The translations under genes and the position numbers were made by a program. Below, one piece after another: positions 24,801-36,436 of a DNA stretch of 64,000 bases (positions are counted from its first letter, which is position 1; the number at the start of each line of letters is the position of its first letter). The stretch lies in contig OY720344.1 in the NCBI GenBank assembly GCA_963082975.1, forward strand, positions 91,890,538 to 91,954,537. Reading direction: 5' to 3'. The notes under the pieces are model-generated. The model was not told the origin of the DNA, searched no databases, and was given only the letters and a program-made list of their open reading frames with translations. This DNA comes from Labia minor. Its lineage: Eukaryota > Arthropoda > Insecta > Dermaptera > Spongiphoridae.

Positions 24801-27800
24801 GTTCTTTGTTGATGGCACCAGGTCGCATTCAGGCGCGTGATTGCCAGTTAAAAAATTTATTCCGGTACTTTCAGCGATTCAATCATGCTGAAATTTTATA
24901 TATAGGATTTTTATACAATTTTTATTCATGTGAAAAACTATCAAACACATATCTTTATTTTTACGGTCAATTTAGGGAAAAAAAGGAAAACGTGGTAGGT
25001 AGGACCTCTTTCTCAAAATTTGATAGAAATCTACGAATTTTGAATAATGTCCGTGTACCAAATTTCATTATTCTAGCTCAAGCTGATTTTACGTAATCTT
25101 GTCTACATACACACTCATCCAGACATTTTTCTTAACCTTACAATTAATGAAAATGACTCAGGGACCTTCAAAACGTATAAAAACATCAAAATCTCGACAT
25201 CGAAAATTTTTGTGATCGCAATACTGTCTCTAGCGAGATAGTGAAAAGTGGTTTATTCAAAACATATAGTTCCTATATATAATGTTTATAATATATATAT
25301 ATATAGAGTTATTTTTTTAAATCTTTTCTTTACTCGCAGTGTAATTAATTAAGATCCAATTTTTTCTTTATTTATTGAAATCATTTTTTTTAATTGTTTG
25401 TCCTTCAGGATCCCCAAGAACGCTTTCAAATTTTTTTTATTAACTAATTTTTTTGTGAACTTGGAGAGATTTGAACTTCCGTTAAGGATGAAATCATGAT
25501 TTGGTAATCTATATTCTAACTATTTAATCTTGATACTAATTAATGAATATTATATTTAGAAAATATTAAAAATAATTTTACTTTACCTAATACACCAAGT
25601 CGATAGTTGATTGTAACAACAACAACTTCATAAAATCCAGCTAAAATATGTGCTGGAAATGAATTGGATGAACCGTGACTGAATTCTCCTCCATGAATAT
25701 ATACCATGGTAGGATATTTTCTTGCTACACCTGCTGCTGTTGTTGGTGAAAACACATTCAAATATAGACAATCCTCATGGACATCTCGAACACCTTTTGT
25801 TGCCCCCGTATACTTGGCAGGCTGTGGACATGCAGGTCCATAATCCACTGCCTGCAAGAGTTGCCATCCCCGATGAACCCTCGGCGGCTGAAAAAAAACA
25901 ATTGTAAATCATCATTAAAGCAGTGTTCAATATTATTTAAATAGTGATACCGATTTTCAAATAAGATTATGATATGCAAAATAAAATAAAATAATTTACT
26001 CAAGATTCATTCATACCTTAGTTAATAATTATATAATATACATATATTGAAAAATGAAAATAGATAACATAATTTCAATCTTCCCAAAATCATTCCTTAC
26101 CTTGAAACGTCCTTCTTTGACAGGCGGTTGTGCATAGGGGATTCCAAGAAAGACGGAAACATTTCCACGGACATACTCGACTGCTCTTGTACCTGGCCGA
26201 TATCCTGATTTAGGATCCGGATCATCATATAGGTACACTTTAAAACCCTGAAATTAAAATTAATAAATAAATAAAAAACAATAAATAAAATAAAAACGAT
26301 ATTTTCATTTCACCAATATTATTAATTTACCTGCACTTGACCAAGATTTGTTTTAACGAAAATATCTCGATCTCGATCGTATAATTTGGAATGATCTCTT
26401 AATTTGCCTTGTAGATCCGGTCTCCAACCTGCAAGGATCCCTGGTTGATCCAATTTCGGTTGCTAAATTAAAAGATAGAAAATAAAATAATAGGGCGAAT
26501 GAGGTTGTAAAATCTTACAAAAATGATATAGAAAAGGGAATTAGAAGAGAATAGAAATTGGATGGAGATTGATGATGAGAGAGAAACGGTTGGATTTTTT
26601 TTCTATATTGTTACAGATTAAATACTATATTTTTCTTAAAATATAATAAATAACTAATAAATAATTATAAATATGAAAAATACTTGACAAAAATTGTATA
26701 ATTGAAAACTTAAAAAAATAAATATCTATCAGAATAATTAATTATAATTTTAATGTTAAGAATTATAAGAAAGTTTGATTAAATAATAATAGTAGATGTT
26801 GATAAATATTTAAAATATATGAAAGAAGAGATTAATGAATATGAATGAGTAATGAATTAATGAAATCATCGCCGTTTTCTTGTTTTATTACAATATTGAA
26901 TTTTTTGTCAGGGAAAACTTATATAGGTATATATATATAATTAATTCAAACTTATATATTTATACATAATTAATTATGTAAATAAATCTATAATTTTTAA
27001 AATATTTATTTAATTAATAAAATGTATTTTTTCAAATAAGCAATAAATTAATCTAGTTTATAAATTTAATGGAAAGAAGAAACAAATAAACAGGTGGAAA
27101 TATTTAATTAGGAAACAGGTTCCACCATTTCCCACAACGCACTCAACTGTGAAAGAATAGGTGTATTTAAGAGAATGTATATAAGAGAGGAGGGGGTGGG
27201 GGAATAAACATAACATACTTGAAATCGATAACGGTCATCACTAGGCAAGATCGGGTTCCCATGATCATCATAAATAAAGCCAGTGCCAAATGCTCCCTGA
27301 CCATATCGTCGATTATTATATTCATATGTCTGATCGTATTCGTTGACTGGCGGGCGATTCTGTGGTCCATAAACAGGTTGTCCAAAGCCAGGTTTCCCAT
27401 ATCCGGGTTGATTAAATCGATAATCTAAAATATTTCAAATAAATTAATAAATAAATTACATTTAAATGATTGAAGAAGATCAAATAATGAAAAAAAATGG
27501 TAATAATTTCAGTCTTGGAATTGGATAATTAATTTTTAATTATTCAGAAGAAAAAAAAAATGTATTCTATTTTTGAATTATGCCTCACTACTTATCACAT
27601 CATTTAGTTTTTTTTTTCTTAGACCTTCTAAATTTCTAGAATTATATTACAAAAAAAAAATAATTTTATAAATATGTAAATGTAAAAATAACATTTATTT
27701 TTTTATATTTTTCTTTTCTCTTTTCAATATATGAAATATTTAAGTTATCTTCATTATACTACTACAATCCTCCAATTGTAGATGTTTTTTCTTATTCATA

Positions 27801-30800
27801 AAAAAAGAAACAGCTATCACATGACAAGAAACTTAGAGGTTTGGCAGCCACATGTCACTTTTTACTATCTGGCCAGTATTGCGAAAATTTTTTAAGTCGA
27901 GATTTTGATGTTTTTATACGTTTTGAAGGTCCCTGAGTCATTTTCACTAAGGTTGACAAACATGTCTGTATGTATGTGTGTGTGTAGACAAGATTACACA
28001 AAAACGGTTTGAGCTAGAATAATGAAATTTGGTACACGGGCATTATTCAAATTCGTAGTTTCTATCAACTTTTGAGCAAGATAGCTCATCCGGAAGAGGG
28101 TCATTACCTTCCACGTTTTCATTTTTTTTCCTCTAAACTGACCATAAAAATAGATATATGTTCGATAGTTTTTCCACAAGAATAAAAATTGTATAAAACT
28201 GCTATATATAGAATTTCAGCTTGATTAAATGGCTGAAAGTAAATTTTTTAACACGTTGACTGCCAAATCACGTGCCTGCACGTGACGTGATGCCTCAACA
28301 GAGCCAAAAGCGCGATGATTTAATAAATTTTATTTATTAAATTTAATTTATAATTTATATATATAATTAATTAAATTTAAATATAATATATGTTAATTCA
28401 TCCAATTCAAATTTGCGAGATACTCAAGTGGAGACACTCCAGATTTTTCAATCTTAATGTGGCTCTCCAGTTCCATGCGCAAATACATATTAATACCTAT
28501 ATTATTTTATTTTCAAAACTCAAAATATTTTATTGAAAATTAAAATATATAAATACTGAAAACAGGATAAAAACACTCGACAGAAAACAGTTTATATTTT
28601 AGATCAAAACTCAAATCTATTGAATACCTAATCCTAATCAAATATCATAATTGAAACAAAAATGTTAGTGGCTCTTTAAAAAACTTATAAATTTTGTAAA
28701 TTGTAACTCTTGGCCGTTCCGACTCAAAAGGTTGCCTACCCATCACCTAAAGTTTATAAAATAAAATGAGGGAATTTAAATTAAAACTTTATCAAGGAAC
28801 TTGTATGTGAAGAGAAAGATGATAAACCAAGCACAGGGTGGGATACAATCTAATAAGGAATGTTGGAAAATTGGGGCGAGATTAGGTTGCAAGGATAGGG
28901 ATGTTTGGAGGAATATGGTTTCTGCGTCTAAGAACTCCATACTCTATAGAACTGCAGAATTGGATAAATAGATAAATTATTTTATTTTTTATGAAATTTA
29001 TTTCAATGAATATTTTATGAATAATTGTGTATATTACTCACAAAATTTTTTATTAATGTGGAGTGGTTTTGATAATTCATTGGTTTATACCGCTGTACCG
29101 TTTGTATTTGAAGAGAATTAAAAAAAAATTAGAACTTAATTTTAACTAAATATTATATTATATTTTATTATTATTTTTTTATTATTTTATATTATTCACA
29201 TAAATAAAGGCAAAAATGATTTAATAAAATTAAATGAGTTTCTAGTAGCATAATTTAAAGTAAATAATTATTTTTATTTATGTTTATGGTATACTAAATA
29301 TATACTATATAATAAAAATGAATCATTGCAAATGTTCGTGTTATATTTATTAGTATTTAAGAGGAAACAACCAACTCTTTTGTAATTTGATTACAAAATA
29401 AACCCAATAGGTCTTTTGAAAATTTCCTGTATTAAAGTTTTAATAAAATACATTAAAGTAAGTTCCGCTTTTAGTTGATTATATAATCAAATATGTGACT
29501 ATAATAGTATATAGGTATAATTTATTTGAATAAAATTTACGTTATTTATTTGTTAATAATTGCAATCAAAATAAACTGGATATTTAATTCGATTAGAAGG
29601 TCAGGAATAAACAATTTCATTTTCTATTAATATTTTTATTTTATTATTTGTTATAAAATGATTTATTATTTTTAATAATATATTTAGTTAATAAATAAAA
29701 TTAATTTATAATTATACTTTTATAAATTAGGTTTATATAAATTATTATTATAAGAAAAATATTAATATCGTATTTTACAGATAAAATGCACAAGACAGAT
29801 ACCCAAATAATTTGATTATTCAATAATAATATAATAAAAAAAACATAAATCTACATTAAATAGATCAAATATTTAATTATCCTTATCTTATTTATAGAAA
29901 AATAGTAGTATGAGTCTTCAGAATTCACAAAAGTTGAAAATTATAAAATAATAATTTTAGTGATATGAAGAAAAAAAAAATTAAAAATAAATTTTTCATT
30001 ATAATAAAAATATTTTATAATTATTTTTATGTTGCATAGAGAAGAATGAAGGAGGAATGTTTTTAAATGAAATAAAATATTTGTTTGGCTGTGTCCCAAG
30101 GAAGATAGCTCGATATTCCTAAATGGAGTTTATTTTGAATGATTGTTAGAATAATTGTTAGAATTTGATCAATGATAACTTCGTGAGATGGAGTTTGATG
30201 TTAAAATGTCTAAATGTCCCAAATAATAATAATAATTTGATATAATAAATTTCGTAATATTTTTTCGGGAAATAAGCTCATTTTAGTAAGCCTTCGCACT
30301 TATTATTATAATGATTTACTATTTAAATATTCTTTTATATTTTGTTATTATTTTTTTATTTAAAATTTTGTGACTTATATCTAAATGTCATGATTCGATC
30401 CAAGACTAAGCACTAAGTTACCTCTTTGTTCATTATTGTAATTAATATTCTATAAATTTCGAATTCCGGGATGAAGAATGAAAACTGAATTTTATAATTT
30501 CTACTATCAATTTATTTATTTATCCCCTTATTTTGACAATCCATATCAAAAGTTAATTAATAAATTTGTAGTAAATAAAATAATTGATTCATTCTTCAAA
30601 ATTCAAACTCTCATAAAAATTCAATTATATATAAATAAAAAAAATATATAAAATAAACTTTACAATATTTGGAATGTTTTATATTAAATTTCATATGAAA
30701 TATAAAAAAGAAAATGAGCGATGATTTTAGTAAATTAATTATCAAAAAAAAAGAAGAAATATTGAAGAATATATAGAAAAATTGAGTAGGTAAATTAAAT

Positions 30801-31095
30801 TAGAATAAATTCTTCATATTTTTTTGGGATTTTCTTTCTCCAAATATATATCAAAATTATTATTTGATTAATTTGCCATTTTTTCATTTTATGTTAAGAA
30901 TTTAATTATATTTAAATAATGAATGAATGAATTACTTGATTGATCATTGTAATTCGGTGGGTATTGTGGTGGGACCTGCTCCCTCCTCGGATCATAGACT
31001 CCTTGACGACCCCAATCCCTGCCGGTCTGACATCCACCAAATCCAACCGTACAAAGCACCAGGCCAATTGACCAGACGACTCTCTTCAGCACCAT
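18827..31095 (-). CDS. Gli: Gliotactin, cholinesterase-like junction protein, 14 coding exons
   Basis: Single-pass adhesion protein of tricellular septate junctions. Exons 5' to 3': 31095-30936, 27424-27219, 26462-26331, 26247-26101, 25887-25587, 24469-24258, 24169-23999, 23907-23706, 23628-23441, 22037-21851, 21739-21661, 21568-21373, 21261-21146, 19178-18827; 882 aa (fly Gli about 950). In order: a signal peptide (about residues 5-20), a Tyr/Pro/Gly-rich stretch (40-110), the carboxylesterase-like ectodomain (about 180-700) with FLGIPYAQPP, EDCLYLNVFSP and YIHGGEFSHG, one TM helix (about 738-761), and a 120-residue Ser/Arg-rich tail ending in TQV, a class I PDZ ligand. The catalytic elbow GxSxG reads GPDAG, with Asp361 in place of Ser, as expected for a non-enzymatic member. 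The start is the ATG before VLKRVVW; no upstream ATG is in frame. All splice phases agree. Large introns hold repeats and a phage relic. Confidence 0.95.
19179..21145 (-). other. Last intron of Gli
   Basis: A 1.97-kb intron between the TM-helix exon and the exon for the cytoplasmic tail, phase 2. It holds a hAT MITE at 20381; the rest is A/T-rich without recognisable content. Confidence 0.7.
20381..20555. mobile_element. hAT MITE with perfect 8-bp target duplication
   Basis: Ends CAGGGCCGTCCTAA and TTAGGGCGGCCCTG, with GATTTATA duplicated exactly on both sides (20373-20380 and 20556-20563). 175 bases, non-coding. The terminal sequence is close to, but distinct from, that of the 9372/56566 family. 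It lies in the last intron of Gli. Confidence 0.9.
22166..22665 (-). mobile_element. Family B element (Helentron-like), copy in a Gli intron
   Basis: One edge reads TTAGCTGGGATAGGCACAGAACCCACCGACGATTT and the other CGTCGGTCGGTAAAAA, so the subterminal inverted repeat is ACCGACCGACGAT. The core has CAAAATCTGTTGAGCCGTTC and CGGACAGACATCAT. It resembles the copy at 62694-63166 over most of its length. Its right edge borders the phage relic. Confidence 0.65.
22679..22943 (+). pseudogene. Fossil fragment of a contractile-phage tail-sheath gene
   Basis: The translated stretch carries the conserved C-terminal core of Myovirus-type tail-sheath proteins: RANHLNENEV, NGYRLWGNRTCS, WAFLSVRRTADLINDSLL and RAHLWAVDRNITKT. 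In a phage this protein forms the contractile tube around the tail. Only about 90 residues of a protein usually several hundred residues long are left, and the copy is broken. It lies in the intron between Gli exons 9 and 10, bracketed by host repeats, so transfer from bacterial (endosymbiont prophage) DNA into the host chromosome is more likely than simple contamination. Age unknown. Source phage not determined. Confidence 0.8.
22994..23187 (+). mobile_element. LINE 3' fragment fused to the phage relic
   Basis: Reading in two frames gives IGQLYKKLNIENINIHIKRL then KWR-AG, and DDNLWTKIAS-SPLEKIRNGEKFKKDR. These match the post-RT tail motif of non-LTR retrotransposons (RRLRWAGH-RMDDNRWTK-TEWRP). 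One frameshift lies between the two blocks, with stops in each. About 50 bases separate it from the sheath fragment. Confidence 0.65.
23188..23305 (-). mobile_element. Partial family B element to the right of the phage/LINE relic
   Basis: TTAAAAATACTTTTTTCT through AAATCTCCACATGTGAAATT to CGTCGGTCGGTAAAAA repeats the last 115 bases of the copy at 22166-22665, in the same orientation. The phage/LINE segment is therefore bracketed by two direct copies of this end. Confidence 0.75.
24680..25242 (-). mobile_element. Family A element (Helentron-like), copy 1
   Basis: On the plus strand it opens with the hairpin GAGTG-TCTC-CACTC, then ACTATCTCGC, and ends GCGAGATAGT. The two ACTATCTCGC copies are inverted. 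The interior has ACCAGC-TTGTGTTTGG, ATCTTTATTTTTACGGTC and AAACGTATAAAAACATCAAA, shared by all A copies. About 560 bases, no coding. Lies in the Gli intron between exons 5 and 6. Confidence 0.75.
27864..28442 (+). mobile_element. Family A element (Helentron-like), copy 2, opposite orientation
   Basis: Begins ACTATCTGGCCAGTATTGCGA and ends TTGCGAGATACTCAAGTGGAGACACTCC. The end hairpin and subterminal repeats are present but slightly decayed. The internal blocks match copies 1, 3 and 4 in reverse complement. Confidence 0.75.
28790..28976 (+). mobile_element. Possible LINE C-terminal scrap
   Basis: An open frame of about 60 codons ends IGARLGCKDRDVWRNMVSAS, then SILYRTAELDK and a stop. The KDRDVWRNMV motif resembles the AQDRDKWRKLV motif that closes many LINE ORF2 proteins. 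Short and unsupported by neighbours, so tentative. Confidence 0.35.
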
Positions 31096-31202
31096 GGTTT
31101 GAAACCCTGGGGCGTTGGCCACATCAGATCTTAGAAGATACGTCGGTGACGCATCACGATGACGAGCTCACTCGATGAGAAGAAAATGATAAAAGCCTCT
31201 TT
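31096..31202 (-). other. Gli: 5' UTR part of the first coding exon of Gli
   Basis: On the minus strand a clean acceptor (GTTTCTGTTGCAG) sits just before 31202, so the exon holding the start codon probably carries 107 bases of 5' UTR. Two short upstream ATGs in this leader open tiny frames that stop quickly. Confidence 0.5.
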
Positions 31203-31425
31203 CTGCAACAGAAACGAATCAGCTCGATAAATTAAAAGTAATATAAAAAAAACAACAAACTATTACATCCTTCACTTGCATTAGTCATAATTCCTCTTAA
31301 ATTGCATTCATTTAATACTATAAATTAATTTTTTATCTTGTTAATGATGAATATTTTTTATTTTATTTTATTTTGAATTTAATTTTATATTTACGTGTAT
31401 ATTATATATATATATATATATATAT

Positions 31426-31433
31426 ATTGGTCT

Positions 31434-31473
<40 letters not shown>

Positions 31474-31481
31474 AGACCAAT
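31426..31481. repeat. Perfect long palindrome with an AT core
   Basis: ATTGGTCTTATTATA at the left and TATAATAAGACCAAT at the right are exact 15-base inverted arms around a (TA)n core; the arms can pair through the core to give a long cruciform or hairpin. A second (TA)n tract lies just before it. Located in the leader intron of Gli. Confidence 0.85.
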
Positions 31482-32064
31482 CAAAAAAATTAATATTTAA
31501 TAAAAATTAAAATTACCAGATTTCAGAAATATAATACGTTTTTATATAATAAAATATTATTTCAAAAAACAAAAATTTTAAACAATAATGCATTGAAACA
31601 AATTTGGTACTTTTAAGCACTATAGTAACATTATTTTAATTATTTATTTTTAATATTAAATTTAATTTAATTTAAAAAAAAAATAAATAATTTAAAAAGA
31701 TGGTAAATAATTAAAATTTGAGAAATTAATTTAATTTAATTAATTAATTAAAATTATTTTTAAACGAATGTAATATTGGAATATAATATTAAGTAAAAAA
31801 AGAAAATAAATACCAGCTTGTATACTTTACTGGAATATTTTAGTAATTTTTTCAATGAAAATAATTAATAAATTTAATTTATTGAAGTTATTATTAGTAT
31901 CCAGTGATAATTAATAAAATTTTAAGAAAAAAAAATGTTATAAGTCATACAAGTATGGCCCTTTAAGTATGTTTACACTTTTCTTTGAAAGATGAGGAAA
32001 GAGAGAGCGATAAAGACAGAAAGAGAGAGAAACTATTAGGCGTGTACAATGGGACAAAACTCAC

Positions 32065-32340
32065 CTGAATTCAATTTCATAAAATGTTCCATTATCGAAA
32101 AGAATACATTGATAATAGTTGATAAGATAATGAAAAAGATTGAGGCAAAATAAACAAATGGATAAAAATGTGACGTTCGAAAAATCCAAAAGAAGCTCCA
32201 CTGTCAGTTGATCGAGTTTGTGTTTGTGACGCTTTAATTAAAAACAGTTTAACGAGTGGAATGGAAGGGGATCGGGGGTGGAGGGGAAAGAGAATCAAGC
32301 AGGTAACTTAAACAACCTGCGCCATCTCGCTACCTGAACA
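32065..32340 (-). other. Gli: Probable non-coding first exon and promoter of Gli
   Basis: On the minus strand CAG-GTGAGT, a near-consensus donor, ends a GC-richer unique stretch at 32065. It pairs naturally with the acceptor at 31203 to make a leader intron of about 0.86 kb. The upstream limit is a guess from composition. No coding potential is recognised here. Confidence 0.4.
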
Positions 32341-33104
32341 GGTATTCTTGTTGATTTTTTAAATTCTTCTCAATCCCCTATTCTTGAATTTAAAATAAAT
32401 ATAATATTAATCATTCTAAAAATAATTTCAATAATATTTAAATTATATAATATATTATAATACAGTCATATCCCAATAATCCTTAATTTCACTTATTGAA
32501 GACTCTATTTTGAAAATTGTTTCTTAATTTTTTTCAGGTAATAAATAAATTAAAAAATTACAAATCATTCAGAATTGAGATTTAATTTAATTTTCTTTGA
32601 TAAGGTGTAAATAAATAAAATAAATAAATATTTATTTTTAAAGTAAATGGAATTTTGAAATTTTAAATTAAGAAAAAAAAGGAATGCAGGTATACCTAAG
32701 CAAATTAGAAATTTTATAAACATAAATGTTTATGTAATAATATACTTAACATTACTATTATATGAAGAATGATTTATAAAATAAATAAATCAATCACTCA
32801 ATCTGGACAAGTTTCAGATATTCAATTTCTATCTTATTTTCTTTCAAAGAGTGATTGAAAATAATCTTGTTTTTTATATTCTACATAATTCGACAATTTT
32901 TTTTTTAATTACGAATTTTCAATTATTTTAATTTGAAATGATTATTAGAGACGACACTAACATAAAATATAAATTTATCCATAAAAATATACTGTTTCTA
33001 TAATTAAGAGTATTAGATGTTTTTTATATCTTATGAAATATTTTATAATAATTTATTAATTAGTATCTTAGAAAATTATACAAATGGTAGACATTATGTA
33101 TTTT

Positions 33105-33315
33105 GTTCGTTTTTTTTAACGTTTTTCTAAACTTCACTTGGCGTCTGTCCGTCCGGGTGTCTGTTCGCTCTTTTGACAAATTGAAATCGATTTTTCATCG
33201 ACTTTTTATTGAAATATACTTTTTAAAATTTTTATAGATATTTCAATGGATCCCTAGAAGGTATAGAAGAAATATAATCGAATTATAATTAATTAATTGT
33301 AAAATAATTAGCGAT
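33105..33315 (+). repeat. Interspersed repeat E, copy 2
   Basis: Matches 7900-8090 in the same orientation: AACTTCACTTGGCGTCTGTCC, then CCCTAGAAGGTATAGAAGAAAT and ATTATAATTAATTAATTG. Class unknown. Confidence 0.6.
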
Positions 33316-34204
33316 TAATTACTTTTAGTAACTAACTCCTTTTGTATTGCTCAGAATAATTTTTTTTTAACGTATTCTGAAGCATAAATTTTGATTTCAG
33401 GATAGATTTTCATTTTGAATGTAATTAAGAATATTTTATAGCATTAAAATTAATGATGAATTCTTATTAATGAGTTGAATGAAGAGGGGTTTGTTCCCCT
33501 TAAATGGTATAGAGAAAAGATCTTTTTTATATATGTCCCCGAAAGAAAAAAAACAAAACAATAACCTTTTTTTTTATGAAGGCAATATGAGTATAATATC
33601 CTATATATATTTATAAAATCTTATATTAATAAAAATTTTTTATTTATAAATATCTAATCTTATTATGCTAGCTAAAATTGTATATAGTACCGGGACCCCA
33701 AGCCTCGGCTCGGTAATTAAGTTAAAAAAAAAGATTCATTATTAATGGGTTTGGTTGGTAATAATATATTAATACCTGATTCACCGAATCGCCATTCAAA
33801 TAATAACATACAAACCTAAAAGTAGGCCTGTAGATATAAAATATATACTTGGGATACTGAGCTTTAAAAATTTATACAATTAATTTTTATATACTTTAAA
33901 AATTATACAATTTTTTAATTATTTATTACAATTGTTAAATTGGATTTCTAAAAATGACCCATTAAAAATTTGTTTCCTAAAATGTTTCAAATTAATTAAA
34001 ATAAATTGATTTTCATTTCAATATAGAAAAACATTCAAATTTACATGATCAAATAAAATAATTGATCCTATATTATAAATAAGCATGGGACACGGAGCTA
34101 TCGCTAAACCCTTTCATAAAAAAATAACAAAATTGTATCAAATACCATTTATTATTCAATATTATTACAATGATTCACACTAATATTAATATTAGAATCA
34201 TGCA

Positions 34205-34385
34205 CTTTGTATTGGTTTTATCCTCTATAAAAATCATCTTTATTAGTTTTTTCTTAATTTAAAATTATATAAGGTCATCCAGCCATTCATGTGGTCACAG
34301 CCTGGTCTTACATATATATTATAAATAAAATAAAATTAAAAATATTTATGTTATATCCATATCTGTTTTTTATTACATTAATAGA
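34205..34385 (-). repeat. Interspersed repeat C, copy 1
   Basis: Reverse complement of about 60030-60210. Shared blocks include GGTTTTATCCTC, TTAGTTTTTTCTTAATTTAAA, a CAGC-GTGGTCACAGCC-like block, and AAAATATTTATGTTATATCCATATCTG. Confidence 0.6.
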
Positions 34386-34419
34386 TATATTAAAATTATT
34401 TGAAATTGTTTCTGTAGGT

Positions 34420-35545
34420 GGAAATTAATTTACTTCAAACCGTCGGACGGTTAATACAATTTAATATTATTTTTTATTAATATCATATCAAAAAAAGAGA
34501 ATTTATTAAAAATTAAAAATAAAAAAAGAAGCCTATTAATAAAAAAATATTTATAATAGAATACAATAAATTTGATTTAAAACAAATTTTAAAAAAATAC
34601 TCAAAATTTAAAACATTTCTTTTATATCATTTGTCTAAAAAATCATATTTTAATTTTTATATAACCAAGAAATCATTTTTGCACTTATAATATAGTTGTA
34701 ATTAATAATTGATTCAAAAACGAAGATAATATAATTTAGCCATTTTAGTTGAAGTTTTGAAAATATTTTTGTATTCATAAAACATTAAAAATAATAATTT
34801 CTGTTTTTTTATAAAATATATACCCTTCACTTTTAAATAGAAAAGAAGAAATATTCAAATATAGAAAGAATAAATACTAAATAATTTAAGTTAAATATGA
34901 TCTAAATATTTTATTAAGATATTTAAATATAAGAATTTAAAAAAAAATATATTAATTCTTTGTTTGGGAATTGTTATTTAATTATGTGCGACATGATTCG
35001 ACTTAAACAGACCATCATTATTTTTTATTAATATCACATAATAAAAAAGAATCTTTTAAACATAATAAATAAAAAAACATCTTGATAAATTATAATAGAA
35101 TATAATCATCTGGATTTAAAACAAATTTAAAAAATATACCCAATTTAAAAATGTCAAAAATTTAAAACAACTTTATATCATCATATTTTAATTTTTATAT
35201 AGTATATATATTTAGTAATTAAAAATAGAGTAATTAAATTAAAATAAAAAACAAAGATAATATAATTTTAATGAGGGTTTAAAAATTATTTTTACTTCAT
35301 AAAATACTAAATATTTTATTTTTATTATTCAATTATAAAATTTATATATTATTATATATTATAGAAAAGAATTAATATTCAAATAAATAAAAAATAATTT
35401 AAGATAAAAATATGATCTAAATATTTTATTAAATTAATTAAAATGAGAACTTTTAAAATAAATTATTTCATTGAATTGATATTTGAATATTAGAATTTAA
35501 AATAAAAAGTTAAATATTATAATAATTCTTTGATTGGGAATCGCT
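34420..35545. repeat. Diverged direct duplication, unit about 550 bases
   Basis: The first unit (about 34420-34985) and the second (about 34990-35545) share, in order, ATTATTTTTTATTAATATCA, a TTTGATTTAAAACAAATTT-like block, TCATATTTTAATTTTTATATA, a GAAGATAATATAATTT-like block, TTATTAA-AT, and an end like ATTCTTTGTTTGGGAAT. The GATAATATAATTTA block also occurs in family B copies (38570, 63050), so both units probably derive from old B-related elements. Confidence 0.6.
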
Positions 35546-35639
35546 ATGATAATTCATTTTTTAAAATGATTCCGTTAGGGCCAGCGAGCCGCGAATTGCT
35601 CTTGAATGAACAATACGGAGAATTATATAAACTTTAAAA

Positions 35640-35900
35640 AATTAATTTCTGCGGTTATTGATTAGATATTAATAAAATTTATAGCCTATGTTACAATAGA
35701 GGTATATAAGAATATTGTGATGTAATTTCATAGAAATCGGTTCAGCCAATTCTGAGTCTATAAAATAGTTATTTTTCGGACAGACAGATAGACATGAAAA
35801 ATTCTAAAGTCACTTTTGGATTCTAGAGGTCTCAGATATGCAAAAAATTTTAAATTCTGAGCAATGTGCAGACAAAAACCTTTTTTTATATATATAGATT
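35640..35900. repeat. Repeat-like stretch D
   Basis: Contains TAGCCTATGTTACAATAGAGG, TTTCATAGAAATCGGTTCAGCC and TTTCGGACAGACAGATAGACAT, the AAATCGGTTCAGCC + CAGACAGA pattern typical of many insect interspersed repeats. Only one copy is in the window, so the family is inferred from pattern. Confidence 0.4.
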
Positions 35901-36365
35901 TATTATTATAAATGAATGTACCAATATATTGCTCAATAATCTTTACCCGACAAAAATACAATAATAATGATTCATTAATTCATCATCATTAATTATAATA
36001 TTTCAACATATGAAATAAAGTTAATATTGTATTAAAATCTCCAATTCTTCAAAACTATAGTAATTAAATTTAATTTAATATTTAACAAGCTATTATATTA
36101 TATTATATTTTATATATTACTTGAATTTTTTATTATTTATAAAAATAAAAAAACAAAATAAACTAATTTTTTAGTGGTTGTAAAATTTATTTAAAACCTA
36201 TTAAATTTCTTCAATAAAAAATAAATTTTGAATAGAAATTGAACATAGTTTAAGAGCGATTATCCTATGAAGAGTTATTAATTCAATTTAAAACCATGAA
36301 GACAATCTACGCCCATAGGAAATTAAGAACCGGCGTTGGTTTGCTTAATGGATGACTAACGAATG

Positions 36366-36380
36366 GTTGTCATGGACAAC
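36366..36380. promoter_or_regulatory. RFX X-box, perfect palindrome
   Basis: GTTGTC-ATG-GACAAC is a 6+3+6 perfect inverted repeat matching the RFX consensus RYYVYY-N1-3-RRHRAC at every position. It lies 57 bases before the ATG of the LRRC27-like gene, the usual spacing for X-boxes in front of ciliary genes. This implies control by an RFX factor in ciliated sensory neurons or sperm precursors (inference). Confidence 0.75.
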
Positions 36381-36436
36381 GTTATATTTACTTAATATAA
36401 TTTCTAGAAGGGATACATTATATTTTTCAAATCAAA

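Larger units (their letters stand above)
27425..30935 (-). other. Intron 1 of the Gli coding region
   Basis: A 3.5-kb intron. Holds a family A copy (27864-28442) and a possible LINE scrap (28790-28976). The remaining 2 kb is A/T-rich with nothing recognised. Confidence 0.7.
32341..36240. other. Intergenic stretch between Gli and the LRRC27-like gene
   Basis: A/T-rich, with repeat E (33105), repeat C (34205), a diverged tandem duplication (34420-35545) and repeat D (35640). No gene is supported; the open frames here are short and lie inside repeats. Confidence 0.5.

Noticed and set aside
24794-25096. 100-codon plus frame MFGSLLMAPGRIQ...
   Set aside because: It lies inside a family A element. 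The other A copies do not keep the frame, so it is chance coding in a repeat.
31093-31122. Upstream start of Gli at residues ANAPGFQT
   Set aside because: The codon there is GTG, not ATG. The first in-frame ATG (31095) begins a good signal peptide.
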